This document shows, one piece after another, positions 34,430 to 40,972 of a DNA stretch of 40,972 bases. The stretch covers positions 1 through 40,972 of the forward strand of contig WFQT01000188.1 of the NCBI GenBank assembly GCA_015486895.1. The letters are read 5' to 3'. The notes beneath the pieces were generated by a model. It was not told the origin of the DNA, made no database searches, and saw nothing but the letters and a program-made list of their open reading frames with translations. Within the stretch, counting starts at the first letter, position 1; each line of letters begins with the position of its first letter. Both the position numbers and the translations under genes were made by a program. The DNA is from Anaerolineae bacterium. Lineage in GTDB: Bacteria; Chloroflexota; Anaerolineae; JAADDB01.

Positions 34430-36412
34430 ATGAGAAAGTTAGGTGATTACCGCATTTTGCAGGAAATAGGCTCTGGCGGCATGGCAACCGTTTACCTGGC
34501 CACCGACAGCCGCACAGGACAGAAGGTGGCGCTAAAAGTATTACACGCCGATCTGGCTCAAAACTCGGTTGATGTGGCACGCTTCCGGCGCGAAGCAGAA
34601 GCGGCTATGCGTCTCCAGAACCCTCATATCGTCAAAGTTCTGGATTTTGGCCAGGCAGGCGATCGCTACTTCATTGCGATGGAGTTCGTGCAAGGATTGA
34701 CCATCGCACAGTTGATCAAGAAAAAGGGAAATTTGTCTGTTGAGCAGACTCTGGCTATCGCGTTGCAAGTTGCAGAAGCTCTCGCAGAAGCCGATCGACA
34801 TCACATCGTGCACAGGGATATCAAACCGCAAAATATTATGATCACGGATAGTGGTTTGGTCAAAGTAACTGATTTTGGGATTGCTAAGATTGTAGGGGAA
34901 GAAACGCTGACGCCGGATCGGTTTTTTGCGGGGAGTCCTCGTTATGCTGCACCGGAGCAGGCAGGAGGCAGCCATGTTGACATTCGGGCTGATATTTATG
35001 CCCTCGGCGTCTGCATGTACCAGATGCTGGCGGGCGTGGTGCCGTTCGACGCCGATACACCGTTGGCCATTATGCAACAGCATTTGGAGAAAGACCCAGG
35101 ACCGTTACACAATTATGCTGAAGTGCCGCGTGGTGTTGAGCAATTGGTCATGAAAGCTTTAGCTAAGGATCCAGCACAAAGATTTCAATCGCCGGCAGAA
35201 ATGGCGGGAGCGTTGAAGCAACTGCAGTTGAACGGTGGTGAACCATTGCCGGAGAGCGACGAAACCGTGGTCAGACAATTGCCTAATGTCCGGGAAACAA
35301 ACACGGCCATCGAACCAGAGGAGCAGCGTGAACAAAACGTTCCATCAAGATGGGCAGTAACGCACTTACCGTGGTGGCAGACGCCGCTTGTGAAATTTGT
35401 CATTGGTTCTTCCATTGTGGTTGCTATCCTTTTCTTGTGGCAACCGCCATTTGTTAGGGCGGCTGCGAAAGCCGTACAGAATCTGTTTGGGTCAATGCCA
35501 ACGGCTACGTTGACGCTTACACCGACCGTAACAACGCTTCCCGACAGGATAACATTGAGTTTGCGCGCTGCTGAAATGACACAGGTTACCGTTCAGGTTG
35601 ACGGAACGGACAAATTTGTTGGTGTCATGGCCAAAGGGGAAACGAAAACATGGCACGCACAGTATGTAGTCTCGGTTGAGTCCATTAATGGTGGCGCTCT
35701 ACAAGTGACATTGAACCGCGTGACGCTGGGTACATTAGACCCGGCGAACAGTTACATTAAGCGGACCTGGATATTCGAGAATGGAAAGGTAGTAGAGGCC
35801 CCTCCGGTCGTACCGACCTCGACGCTTACACCGACGCCTACAATAACGCCTCCGACCACGATGACACCTACACCAATACCGACACGGACACCGACGGTAA
35901 CATTTACATGTACGCCGAGTCCGACCGGCACGCCAAGCCCCGCGAACGCCCCACGACCTGTGAATACCCTGCAGTCGGCAAGTACGCCGAGGCCGGCGAA
36001 CACGCCGAGGCCGGCGAACACGCCGAGGCCGGCGAACACGCCGAGGCTGACGAACACGCCGCGGCCGACGAATACGCCAAGACCGACGAATACGCCGCGG
36101 CCAAGGCCAACACCTACGCATGCAGTGGCTAACGCACGTATCTTTGGACATTTCCGGGTAACGGAAGGTGGCCATACCCATGGTTTCACGAAAGGACGCA
36201 TCGAGTTATGGCATCAAAACCGGAAAGTGGGCAATACATCACCAGCCTGGGAGAATGGATATTTCGAGTTTAGTGGCCTGCCTGCCGGTAATTATCAAGT
36301 TATTGCCATTACTATCAAAGGCTATTACTTTGTGACGGGCAATGAACACGATGTTGACAATGTGGAAAGCGGTCACGCATACGGCCCACTGGATTTCGCC
36401 GTGAAGCCGTGA
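34430..36412 (+). CDS. Receptor Ser/Thr kinase with RodZ-C-like and C-terminal beta-sandwich domains
   Basis: 660 residues from ATG 34430 (GGGG at 34421-34424, spacing 5). Complete kinase: GSGGMATV, K36, HRD 128-130, DFG 148-150, APEQ. A juxtamembrane DETVVRQL (T279) is a candidate phospho site. One membrane helix at about 321-340. Outer part: a strand-rich domain at about 372-437 with VQVDGTDKFVGVMAKGE, resembling the DUF4115 domain at the C-terminus of RodZ; a long Thr/Pro linker including seven TPRPAN-like repeats (519-560); then a beta-sandwich at about 566-660 (FEFSGLPAGNYQVIAIT) typical of carboxypeptidase-regulatory/CnaB-like folds. RodZ-like domains are linked to cell shape proteins, which fits a tubulin-like locus, but the link is speculative. 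The gene follows a kinase remnant by one base. Confidence 0.9.
   Translation: MRKLGDYRILQEIGSGGMATVYLATDSRTGQKVALKVLHADLAQNSVDVARFRREAEAAMRLQNPHIVKVLDFGQAGDRYFIAMEFVQGLTIAQLIKKKGNLSVEQTLAIALQVAEALAEADRHHIVHRDIKPQNIMITDSGLVKVTDFGIAKIVGEETLTPDRFFAGSPRYAAPEQAGGSHVDIRADIYALGVCMYQMLAGVVPFDADTPLAIMQQHLEKDPGPLHNYAEVPRGVEQLVMKALAKDPAQRFQSPAEMAGALKQLQLNGGEPLPESDETVVRQLPNVRETNTAIEPEEQREQNVPSRWAVTHLPWWQTPLVKFVIGSSIVVAILFLWQPPFVRAAAKAVQNLFGSMPTATLTLTPTVTTLPDRITLSLRAAEMTQVTVQVDGTDKFVGVMAKGETKTWHAQYVVSVESINGGALQVTLNRVTLGTLDPANSYIKRTWIFENGKVVEAPPVVPTSTLTPTPTITPPTTMTPTPIPTRTPTVTFTCTPSPTGTPSPANAPRPVNTLQSASTPRPANTPRPANTPRPANTPRLTNTPRPTNTPRPTNTPRPRPTPTHAVANARIFGHFRVTEGGHTHGFTKGRIELWHQNRKVGNTSPAWENGYFEFSGLPAGNYQVIAITIKGYYFVTGNEHDVDNVESGHAYGPLDFAVKP
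35984..36109 (+). repeat. 18-base minisatellite coding TPRPAN repeats
   Basis: Seven 18-base units of ACGCCGAGGCCGGCGAAC type: units 1-3 (35984-36037) are identical, units 4-7 carry substitutions. Being a multiple of three, copy changes lengthen or shorten the outer linker of the kinase without breaking the frame. Confidence 0.85.
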
Positions 36413-36453
36413 CGGGGATAAAGTAGAACAAGAACGGCCATGATACATAGATA

Positions 36454-36480
36454 GCGTGGGCTCGCGCGGGTTTTTCTTTT
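36454..36480 (+). terminator. Possible weak intrinsic terminator
   Basis: GCGTG (36454-36458) can pair with CGCGC (36463-36467, one G-T pair) around a 4-base loop. GGG then TTTTTCTTTT (36471-36480) follows. It comes 42 bases after the kinase stop, a sensible place, but the stem is short and three bases separate it from the T-run. Confidence 0.33.
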
Positions 36481-36608
36481 CCTGCTCTGCTTGACTCGAA
36501 GGGACAGAGAGAGTATTATTCCTTGTATTGGAACACATTTAAACATAGATGCTTACGTTTTTAAAGCTCTTGGACACAATGATTGCAGAGTCGTCACAGC
36601 TTGCAGCA

Positions 36609-37095
36609 ATGGAACACCAGAATAGTCCGATAGAAAAAGTAATCGCCGTATGTCGGACGGAAGTAAAGGTTGATCGAGCGTGGGAGGGAACAGAAAGTAT
36701 ATGGTGTGCCGGGTCAATTGAAGAAATGACTTCAGGCAAGATGGCCGAACCTTCTGAAGGCGAAACACCATTTCTGGACAAAGCGGGATTCAGTGAAGTG
36801 CTTCCGCCGTTTCTAAAGGTTTCCTTCGCTCAGGGCTGGTAGTGCGATTACTGCTGCTATTCTTGACCAATGACGCTTTTTTGGCTTTTGTCACGGTTTG
36901 TTGGATGGAACAATTCGTGTAAGCGACCTGTGCTAGATCGTTTCTTAAATCCCCATTCGCTGTTCCTGTGGCAGGCTACCTTTGGTTTTTTAGCGAGCTG
37001 GTGAAGGCTGACGGTTATACTTGGTGGAAAGTGAGTCGATGCACGGCTATGGGTTAGGCCGCTCAATAACTTGCTCGACTCTGTGCAATGCAATG
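36609..37095 (+). pseudogene. Decayed copy of the five-helix SH3 membrane protein gene
   Basis: Compared with the intact gene at 25762-26892, three blocks survive. The start at 36609 (MEHQNSPIEK against MEKQNDSAKK) runs through an acidic region to FAQGW and a stop. Helix 1 at 36843-36923 (RLLLLFLTNDAFLAFVTV against RSLLLFWANGALLAIVTV) is in another frame and hits TAA 36921. A third block from about 36956 fuses the helix-3 part (VPVAGYLWFF) directly to the SH3 end (ADGYTWWKV), followed by stops at 37055 and 37067. Helices 2, 4, 5, the linker and most of SH3 are deleted. It cannot make a working protein. It shows the locus once held a second SH3 unit, like the pair at 25762 and 26944. Confidence 0.82.
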
Positions 37096-37412
37096 GCTAT
37101 TGGCGGTTCTGTACTTTATAAATAGTGATGATTTCGCTCATTCAATCAAGAATGTGTTTTCATCGGCAAACTGGCGGGATTGTTAGCTTACAAAAAGCCT
37201 AAGTTGTTTTGTTGAAAGATGGTATCGCTTTTTGTGTTTCGTCTTGCTCGGGAAGGGAATAATGCTCTGCTAAGGGCTTTGCCCTGGACAATACTTTTAT
37301 AGAGTTAGTGTTAGAGTTAGTGTCTATCTCAACGGGAAACGAGGCGTGAATCGTTTTGTTTGACTGTCTGGCGGCAAGGGTCAAATAGAATGTGCGGAAG
37401 GAAGGGGAAAGT
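37096..37412. other. 317-base gap upstream of CBM9-like gene
   Basis: No gene is supported. The only structure is a 12-base tandem repeat at 37301-37324. No promoter with acceptable spacing was found, although TATAGA (37298-37303) with TGGACA or TTGCCC nearby was considered. Confidence 0.5.
37301..37324. repeat. 12-base tandem direct repeat
   Basis: AGAGTTAGTGTT is followed directly by AGAGTTAGTGTC, about 90 bases upstream of the CBM9-like gene start. Two tandem copies of an 11/12 match could be an activator or repressor site for the gene downstream. Confidence 0.5.
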
Positions 37413-39230
37413 ATGTCAGGAAAGATGAGGCTGTTGTTAGTCATGTTATTCTTCGGCATTGGGCTGGTTATGTTGCCTCGCAGCGTGGTGTACGCACAGA
37501 ATGTGGGGGGCGGGGGTACGACGGCTTCCAATGCTCAGATGTACCTTAACTTGCTAACGCCGAATGCCTTTACGATATCCACCGTTGCTGTCAATCATCG
37601 GCAGAAAATGAATACTACCGGCCTCAATAATACTCTTCTCGGTAAGCAGTTCAAGACAGCCGGCAAAAGCCTGCAAGCCGTCAAAGCCATCGACAGCCCC
37701 AGAATCGATGGCGACCTTAGTGAATGGGCTAACGTGCCTTATGTGACGTTGAATGCCTCCACGGCGGACTACCATGCCGGCAAAGAACCTTATCCAAGCA
37801 CAACCGATTTGAGTATGAATGTTTTTTCCGCCTGGAATGATTCATTTGTTTGGTTTGCTTTCGCGGTCACAGACGATGTGATTGTAGAAGATAGTACATC
37901 TCTATGGAAGGACGATGAGATAGAGCTGGGTATTGATGGACTAAATGATCACGAGGCACACTGGTTTGAAGATGATCATCAGTATTTATTCACGGCCAAC
38001 GGTCGCGACAGTGACTTTGGGCAAAGGACGCCCACCGCTATAACTTTCGCCGTTCGGAGGGTGTTGGGCGGTTGGAACGTAGAGGTCCGAATTCCGCGTT
38101 CCGAACTTGGCTTTGCCAGCACGCCTTTGCTTGTCAACCAGATAATCGGTTTCAATTTGGGTCTTCATGACGATGATGATGGTGGTGATTATGATACCCA
38201 TCTCATTTGGCGCGGAAATAGTACAAACAACAGCCAGGATTATGGGAAGTTGATTCTGAGCGGGTTGACGTATGCCTTTCAAGCTACGCCCACGCCTGAA
38301 CCAACGGTTATCCCTACTGTTACCCCAACGCCTACACCTACGTCAATGCCTGCGCCTGATAACGACGACATAGATAGAGCTACGTACATATCGGTGTCTG
38401 CTGCTTCTTTTGCCAGCACATACACTGAAAAAACTTCAGGAGCCACGACTGCGGCAGATGATCCGAATCTGGAATGCGTTTCGGGTCAAAGATACCATTC
38501 AGTTTGGTATCGCATTACGCCATTGGTGAATAGTCGGCTAACGATTGATACTTTCGGGAGTCAGTACGACACAGTGTTGGCTGTCTGGACAGGAAAACGT
38601 GGTGCCTTGCATTCTGTTGGGTGCAATGATGACAGCGATGGACAATCTCAGTCCCGTCTCGCCGTTGATGTGCGGGCAGGGACAGTCTATTATATTGAAA
38701 TCGTTGGTTTCAGTGTAGAAAGCTATGGCAACCTCACTTTCAATGTGTACTCTGTTCCGTCAGTGTCCACTGCGACGCCTACACCTACGGCAATGTTTAC
38801 ACCGACGCCAACAAATACGCCTGCTCTGCAGTTCATTCCCTGGTTGCCGGTTCGTCACTTCGTGTGCGGCGCATATGAACCCAACAATAACAGATACCAA
38901 AATCCCTGGGGACCGCTTCTCACTGGCTATTCCTATAATGCTATGTTGTGTGCGAAAGATCCTGAGGACAACTATTATTTTGATACGACGACTACTGATA
39001 ACGTGCAGATTAGCTTGCAATTACCCAGCAAATTGGTCAGCCATACGGCAATCTGGCTTTATGCGCAAAGCGACTTGAACAAGACTGTCTGCGGCACCGG
39101 GCCGGTCACGGTAGCTGATTACAGTAAGACATGTCATATTACCCACACGGGGCGCTATATTATCAACATCTACACTGATGGCGTAGTAGACAATGTTCAT
39201 CCGTATATATTGCGGATGACTTACCGGTAG
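37413..39230 (+). CDS. Secreted CBM9/DOMON-like protein with PPC-like domain and shared C-terminal cassette
   Basis: 605 residues from ATG 37413 (GGGGA at 37404-37408). A clear signal peptide ends near VVYA-QN (residue 29). Residues about 95-290 match the CBM9/DOMON-like sugar- or haem-binding sandwich fold (SPRIDGDLSEW, DDEIELGIDG, EVRIPRSELGF). A Thr/Pro linker leads to a PPC-like domain (about 315-445) with paired Cys. A second linker leads to a C-terminal cassette (about 471-605, FIPWLPVRHFVCGAYEPNNN) nearly the same as the end of the NHL protein at 30766. The shared ending suggests a common partner, location or secretion route. No catalytic residues are recognised, so binding is the safest call. 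It is the last + strand gene of the long array. Confidence 0.88.
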   Translation: MSGKMRLLLVMLFFGIGLVMLPRSVVYAQNVGGGGTTASNAQMYLNLLTPNAFTISTVAVNHRQKMNTTGLNNTLLGKQFKTAGKSLQAVKAIDSPRIDGDLSEWANVPYVTLNASTADYHAGKEPYPSTTDLSMNVFSAWNDSFVWFAFAVTDDVIVEDSTSLWKDDEIELGIDGLNDHEAHWFEDDHQYLFTANGRDSDFGQRTPTAITFAVRRVLGGWNVEVRIPRSELGFASTPLLVNQIIGFNLGLHDDDDGGDYDTHLIWRGNSTNNSQDYGKLILSGLTYAFQATPTPEPTVIPTVTPTPTPTSMPAPDNDDIDRATYISVSAASFASTYTEKTSGATTAADDPNLECVSGQRYHSVWYRITPLVNSRLTIDTFGSQYDTVLAVWTGKRGALHSVGCNDDSDGQSQSRLAVDVRAGTVYYIEIVGFSVESYGNLTFNVYSVPSVSTATPTPTAMFTPTPTNTPALQFIPWLPVRHFVCGAYEPNNNRYQNPWGPLLTGYSYNAMLCAKDPEDNYYFDTTTTDNVQISLQLPSKLVSHTAIWLYAQSDLNKTVCGTGPVTVADYSKTCHITHTGRYIINIYTDGVVDNVHPYILRMTYR

Positions 39231-39676
39231 GCGATAGTGTAACAAGCCTCCGAGAGAGACGGAGTTATAAAAAGAGTGTGGATAACCTCATTGTAACGGG
39301 CGACATTTTTCGATTCAGTACGCAAATGAACTTATCTTGTAGTGTCCTTCCGTTTTCGACGACAATCTTACCATGGGTTTGTGAAGGTTCTGTGAAGAGC
39401 TCCTGTTTTCTGGCAAGTTAACAGGGGCAGGTAGAGCATGACGCCCTGCGTTCTGTTTTCTATTTGTCATTTTTGGCTATCAATATTGACCGCTTGATAC
39501 GGGTTTCTGATATCAAGTTGATAAAGGTTTTGGGCTGTGATACGTTTGCCTAAGACAGATGCAACCAAAGGTGAGCCGATCGACTCAATATCATGTGGAA
39601 AGCAAACGTCACTACTCGCAAGGAGATATTTGTCACAGCGGCGACACGTTGCCGCAGGGCAAAAACGGAGGACTGT
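39231..39676. other. 446-base gap before transposase
   Basis: A weak 5-base stem (CTCCG 39248-39252 / CGGAG 39260-39264) lies just after the CBM9-like gene without a T-run, and the REP-like hairpin (39638-39655) near the right end. Nothing else is seen. Frame-open sequence before ATG 39677 is treated as leader. Confidence 0.5.
39638..39655. repeat. REP-like hairpin, upstream copy
   Basis: GCGGCGACACGTTGCCGC forms an 8-pair stem with one G-T pair around AC. It differs from the downstream copy by a single base (T for C) and lies 21 bases before the RAYT start, so it is a likely substrate of the transposase. Confidence 0.75.
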
Positions 39677-40204
39677 ATGAACTGGCCACATGCTCCTACC
39701 CATTGGCTGTTCGAGCCGGGCATCTATGTTGTCACTGCAGCCACCTATAAAAAAGTGCACTACCTCAACACTCCGGTCCGGAAAGATTTCTTTCAACAAT
39801 CCTTGTTTGCCATCGCTGCAGAGTTTGGCTGGCGTTTGCAGGCTTGGGCGATTCTGATCAATCACTATCACTTTGTTGCAGCATCTCCTGAAAACCCGGA
39901 AACGTTGCGCCGATTGATCGGCAAACTACACATGACCACCGCCAAGGAAATTAACCGCCAGGATGGGCAGCATGGACGCAGAGTGTGGTATCAGTACTGG
40001 GATACTCGCGTTACCTATCAGAAATCTTATCTGGCGCGGTTGAATTATGTCAACAATAATCCTGTTAAGCATGGATTGGTGGGTAATGCCGAGAATTATC
40101 CCTGGTGCTCGGCAGCATGGTTTGCTCAGAATGCATCGCTGGCATTTGTAGAGACCGTAAAGCGGTTCAAAATAGATCGTGTGAACGTTTACGATGACTT
40201 TTGA
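39677..40204 (+). CDS. REP-associated tyrosine transposase (RAYT, Y1_Tnp family)
   Basis: 175 residues from ATG 39677 (CGGAGG 39666-39671, spacing 5); the longer frame upstream crosses a REP hairpin and is not used. The HUH nuclease motif is H63-Y-H65 in INHYHFVAAS. The helix that carries the catalytic Tyr in RAYTs shows YLARLNYVNNNPVKHGLV, with Y118 or Y124 as candidates. WCSAAW near the end is typical of the family. Length is normal for a RAYT. Reaction: single-strand DNA cleavage and joining with a 5'-phosphotyrosine link at REP hairpins. It is flanked by REP-like palindromes on both sides, like a non-autonomous/autonomous REPtron unit. It has no functional link to the kinase locus and may be domesticated or a mobile insertion. 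Confidence 0.9.
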   Translation: MNWPHAPTHWLFEPGIYVVTAATYKKVHYLNTPVRKDFFQQSLFAIAAEFGWRLQAWAILINHYHFVAASPENPETLRRLIGKLHMTTAKEINRQDGQHGRRVWYQYWDTRVTYQKSYLARLNYVNNNPVKHGLVGNAENYPWCSAAWFAQNASLAFVETVKRFKIDRVNVYDDF

Positions 40205-40215
40205 TCTTGAATTGC

Positions 40216-40235
40216 GCTTTGGACTGCTTTGGACT
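40216..40235. repeat. 10-base tandem repeat
   Basis: GCTTTGGACT occurs twice in a row (40216-40225 and 40226-40235) just after the transposase, at the edge of the repeat-rich right flank. Confidence 0.5.
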
Positions 40236-40242
40236 GCGCTAT

Positions 40243-40319
40243 CTTGATGGCGCTTTCAAAAGCGGCGACACGTCGCCGCAGACCAAAGTGGGCTGTGCCA
40301 CCTTGATGGCGCTTTCAAA
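40243..40319. repeat. 18-base direct repeat around REP hairpin
   Basis: CTTGATGGCGCTTTCAAA at 40243-40260 recurs at 40302-40319. Both are followed by [AG]GCGGC, but only the first continues into the full hairpin. The second is a truncated unit or target-like end. Confidence 0.7.
40262..40279. repeat. REP-like hairpin, downstream copy
   Basis: GCGGCGACACGTCGCCGC: arms GCGGCGAC and GTCGCCGC are exact reverse complements around AC. Same orientation as the upstream copy, 624 bases away, with the transposase between them. Confidence 0.8.
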
Positions 40320-40330
40320 GGCGGCCAGGC

Positions 40331-40903
40331 TCACAACCGCGTGCGCTGCTTGATCCGCCGCCCACGGCCGCGCGTTCGTCGCGGCGGACGAGGGGGCTGC
40401 ACGACGAAGGTGAGTTTCTCCAACATGTTCAACGACACTTCGGTCGGCACCAACTGTCCCAAGATGGTCAGCAGGACGCGAACACGCTCCGGGCCGGAAA
40501 GCTGGCGGTCGAACAAAGCGTACTTCCCTTTTAAGGCGCCTTTGGTAATGGCCACGCGATCACCTTTGTGGAAAAGCTGCCCCCGGGCGTAAACTTCCCC
40601 GCGCGTTTGGGCGATGTAAGCCCGGACACTCTCGATCACGTCTTCCGGAACCGGCAGGAGTTGGTTGTCGAATTTGGGCAGGCTGCGCACGCCCGGCGTT
40701 TGCCGAAGCGCGTAAATGGGGAATTCTTCCAGGTTCAGGCGCACAAACAAATAGTGCGGAAAAAACGGCACGCCCTCTTTTACCTGCCCCTCCGGAGACC
40801 AGAGAGGCAGGTAAACTTCCTGTTGGAGTATCGCCTCGATGAAAAAAGCAACCTTTTGTTCCCAGTGCGGCTTCGTATAAACCAAATACCATTGTACCGA
40901 CAT
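40331..40903 (-). CDS. Specialised NusG/RfaH-like transcription factor with Arg-rich tail
   Basis: 190 residues on the - strand, ATG at 40903 with GAGGAG 8 bases upstream. An NGN domain (about 1-100: WYLVYTKPHWEQKVAF, VPFFPHYLFVRL, GVRSLPKF) and a KOW motif (about 110-132: FHKGDRVAITKGALKGKYAL) are clear. The last 20 or so residues are very basic (RRTRGRGRRIKQRTRL), not usual for NusG. Core NusG normally sits with secE and ribosomal protein genes, while this stands alone beside a REP element, and its sequence (KPHWEQK, FPHYLFVRL) is of the RfaH/UpxY/LoaP paralogue type. Those bind paused RNA polymerase and help it read long operons. A target in this window is not shown. No RfaH-type ops site was found. 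Its upstream region and possible operon lie beyond the right edge. Confidence 0.88.
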   Translation of the reverse strand: MSVQWYLVYTKPHWEQKVAFFIEAILQQEVYLPLWSPEGQVKEGVPFFPHYLFVRLNLEEFPIYALRQTPGVRSLPKFDNQLLPVPEDVIESVRAYIAQTRGEVYARGQLFHKGDRVAITKGALKGKYALFDRQLSGPERVRVLLTILGQLVPTEVSLNMLEKLTFVVQPPRPPRRTRGRGRRIKQRTRL

Positions 40904-40932
40904 ATGACGTACTCCTCAGAAAATAAAATGAG

Positions 40933-40967
40933 ACGCAGATAAACGCAGGCTGCGCACGCAGATAAAA
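40933..40967. repeat. ACGCAGATAAA repeat pair with central dyad
   Basis: ACGCAGATAAA at 40933-40943 and again at 40957-40967, with the small dyad CGCAGGCTGCG between. The reverse complement word ATCTGCGT is one base different from ATCAGCGT found at 10242 and 19772-19799, so one dispersed repeat family is likely. It lies in the leader of the NusG-like gene and is cut off by the window end. Confidence 0.5.
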
Positions 40968-40972
40968 AATCA

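Noticed and set aside
35984..36109. Short tandem repeats as a CRISPR array
   Set aside because: 18-base units without spacers, inside a coding frame.
35735..36201. Two long Arg- or Gly/Val-rich frames on the - strand
   Set aside because: Products of the 18-base minisatellite and Thr/Pro linker read backwards.
39248..39264. Terminator after the CBM9-like gene
   Set aside because: A 5-base stem with a 7-base loop and no T-run is too weak.

Overview
The window looks like a chromosomal piece of a Chloroflexota (Anaerolineae-like) bacterium. This rests on style, not on a marker gene: many Hanks-type Ser/Thr kinases whose outer parts follow a membrane segment and a Thr/Pro-rich (TPTPT) linker, secreted proteins with NHL, PA14 and PPC modules, bacterial SH3 domains, frequent GTG starts and AGGAGG ribosome sites. 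All genes from the left edge to about 39.2 kb lie on the + strand, with short gaps and some coupling, so this is one long accessory locus. Only the last gene is on the - strand.

Layout. (1) 1-10067, a core block: a double-FHA protein cut by the window edge, a membrane VWA protein with an FHA-like region and an acidic tail, and two large tubulin/FtsZ-like proteins, the first with an intact GGTGSG loop and the second with a degenerate loop and a membrane hairpin. (2) 10850-19319: a kinase with a zinc ribbon and polytopic tail, a pseudokinase fused to a propeller-like region, and a 1305-residue membrane protein with five SH3-like domains, coupled to the pseudokinase by a TAATG overlap. (3) 19834-25505: a lipoprotein with a membrane segment and acidic tail, then two tandemly duplicated kinases (DFD in place of DFG) flanking an 88-residue two-helix membrane protein. 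(4) 25762-36412: a five-helix SH3 protein, three complete receptor-like kinases with different outer domains, a kinase fragment, and a secreted protein with 12 NHL repeats. (5) 36413-39230: a decayed copy of the five-helix SH3 gene and a secreted CBM9/DOMON-like protein whose C-terminal cassette matches the NHL protein. (6) 39638-40972: a REP-hairpin/RAYT transposase unit and a specialised NusG paralogue on the - strand.

How it may work (inference): six complete kinases and one pseudokinase sense outside cues through SH3, RodZ-C-like and other outer domains. They would phosphorylate Thr in short T-[RQK]-L-type motifs, which FHA domains would read, and so control a membrane-attached tubulin-like filament or scaffold made of the two tubulin-like proteins and the VWA protein. 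No PP2C phosphatase, response regulator or ordinary cell-division gene is present. The set resembles the published idea of an FtsZ-like protein plus VWA membrane-remodelling system, but the kinase, pseudokinase and FHA layer is much larger here. This is the best candidate for an undescribed system in the window.

Limits: all family calls are from reading motifs by eye. No searches, structure predictions or expression data were available.
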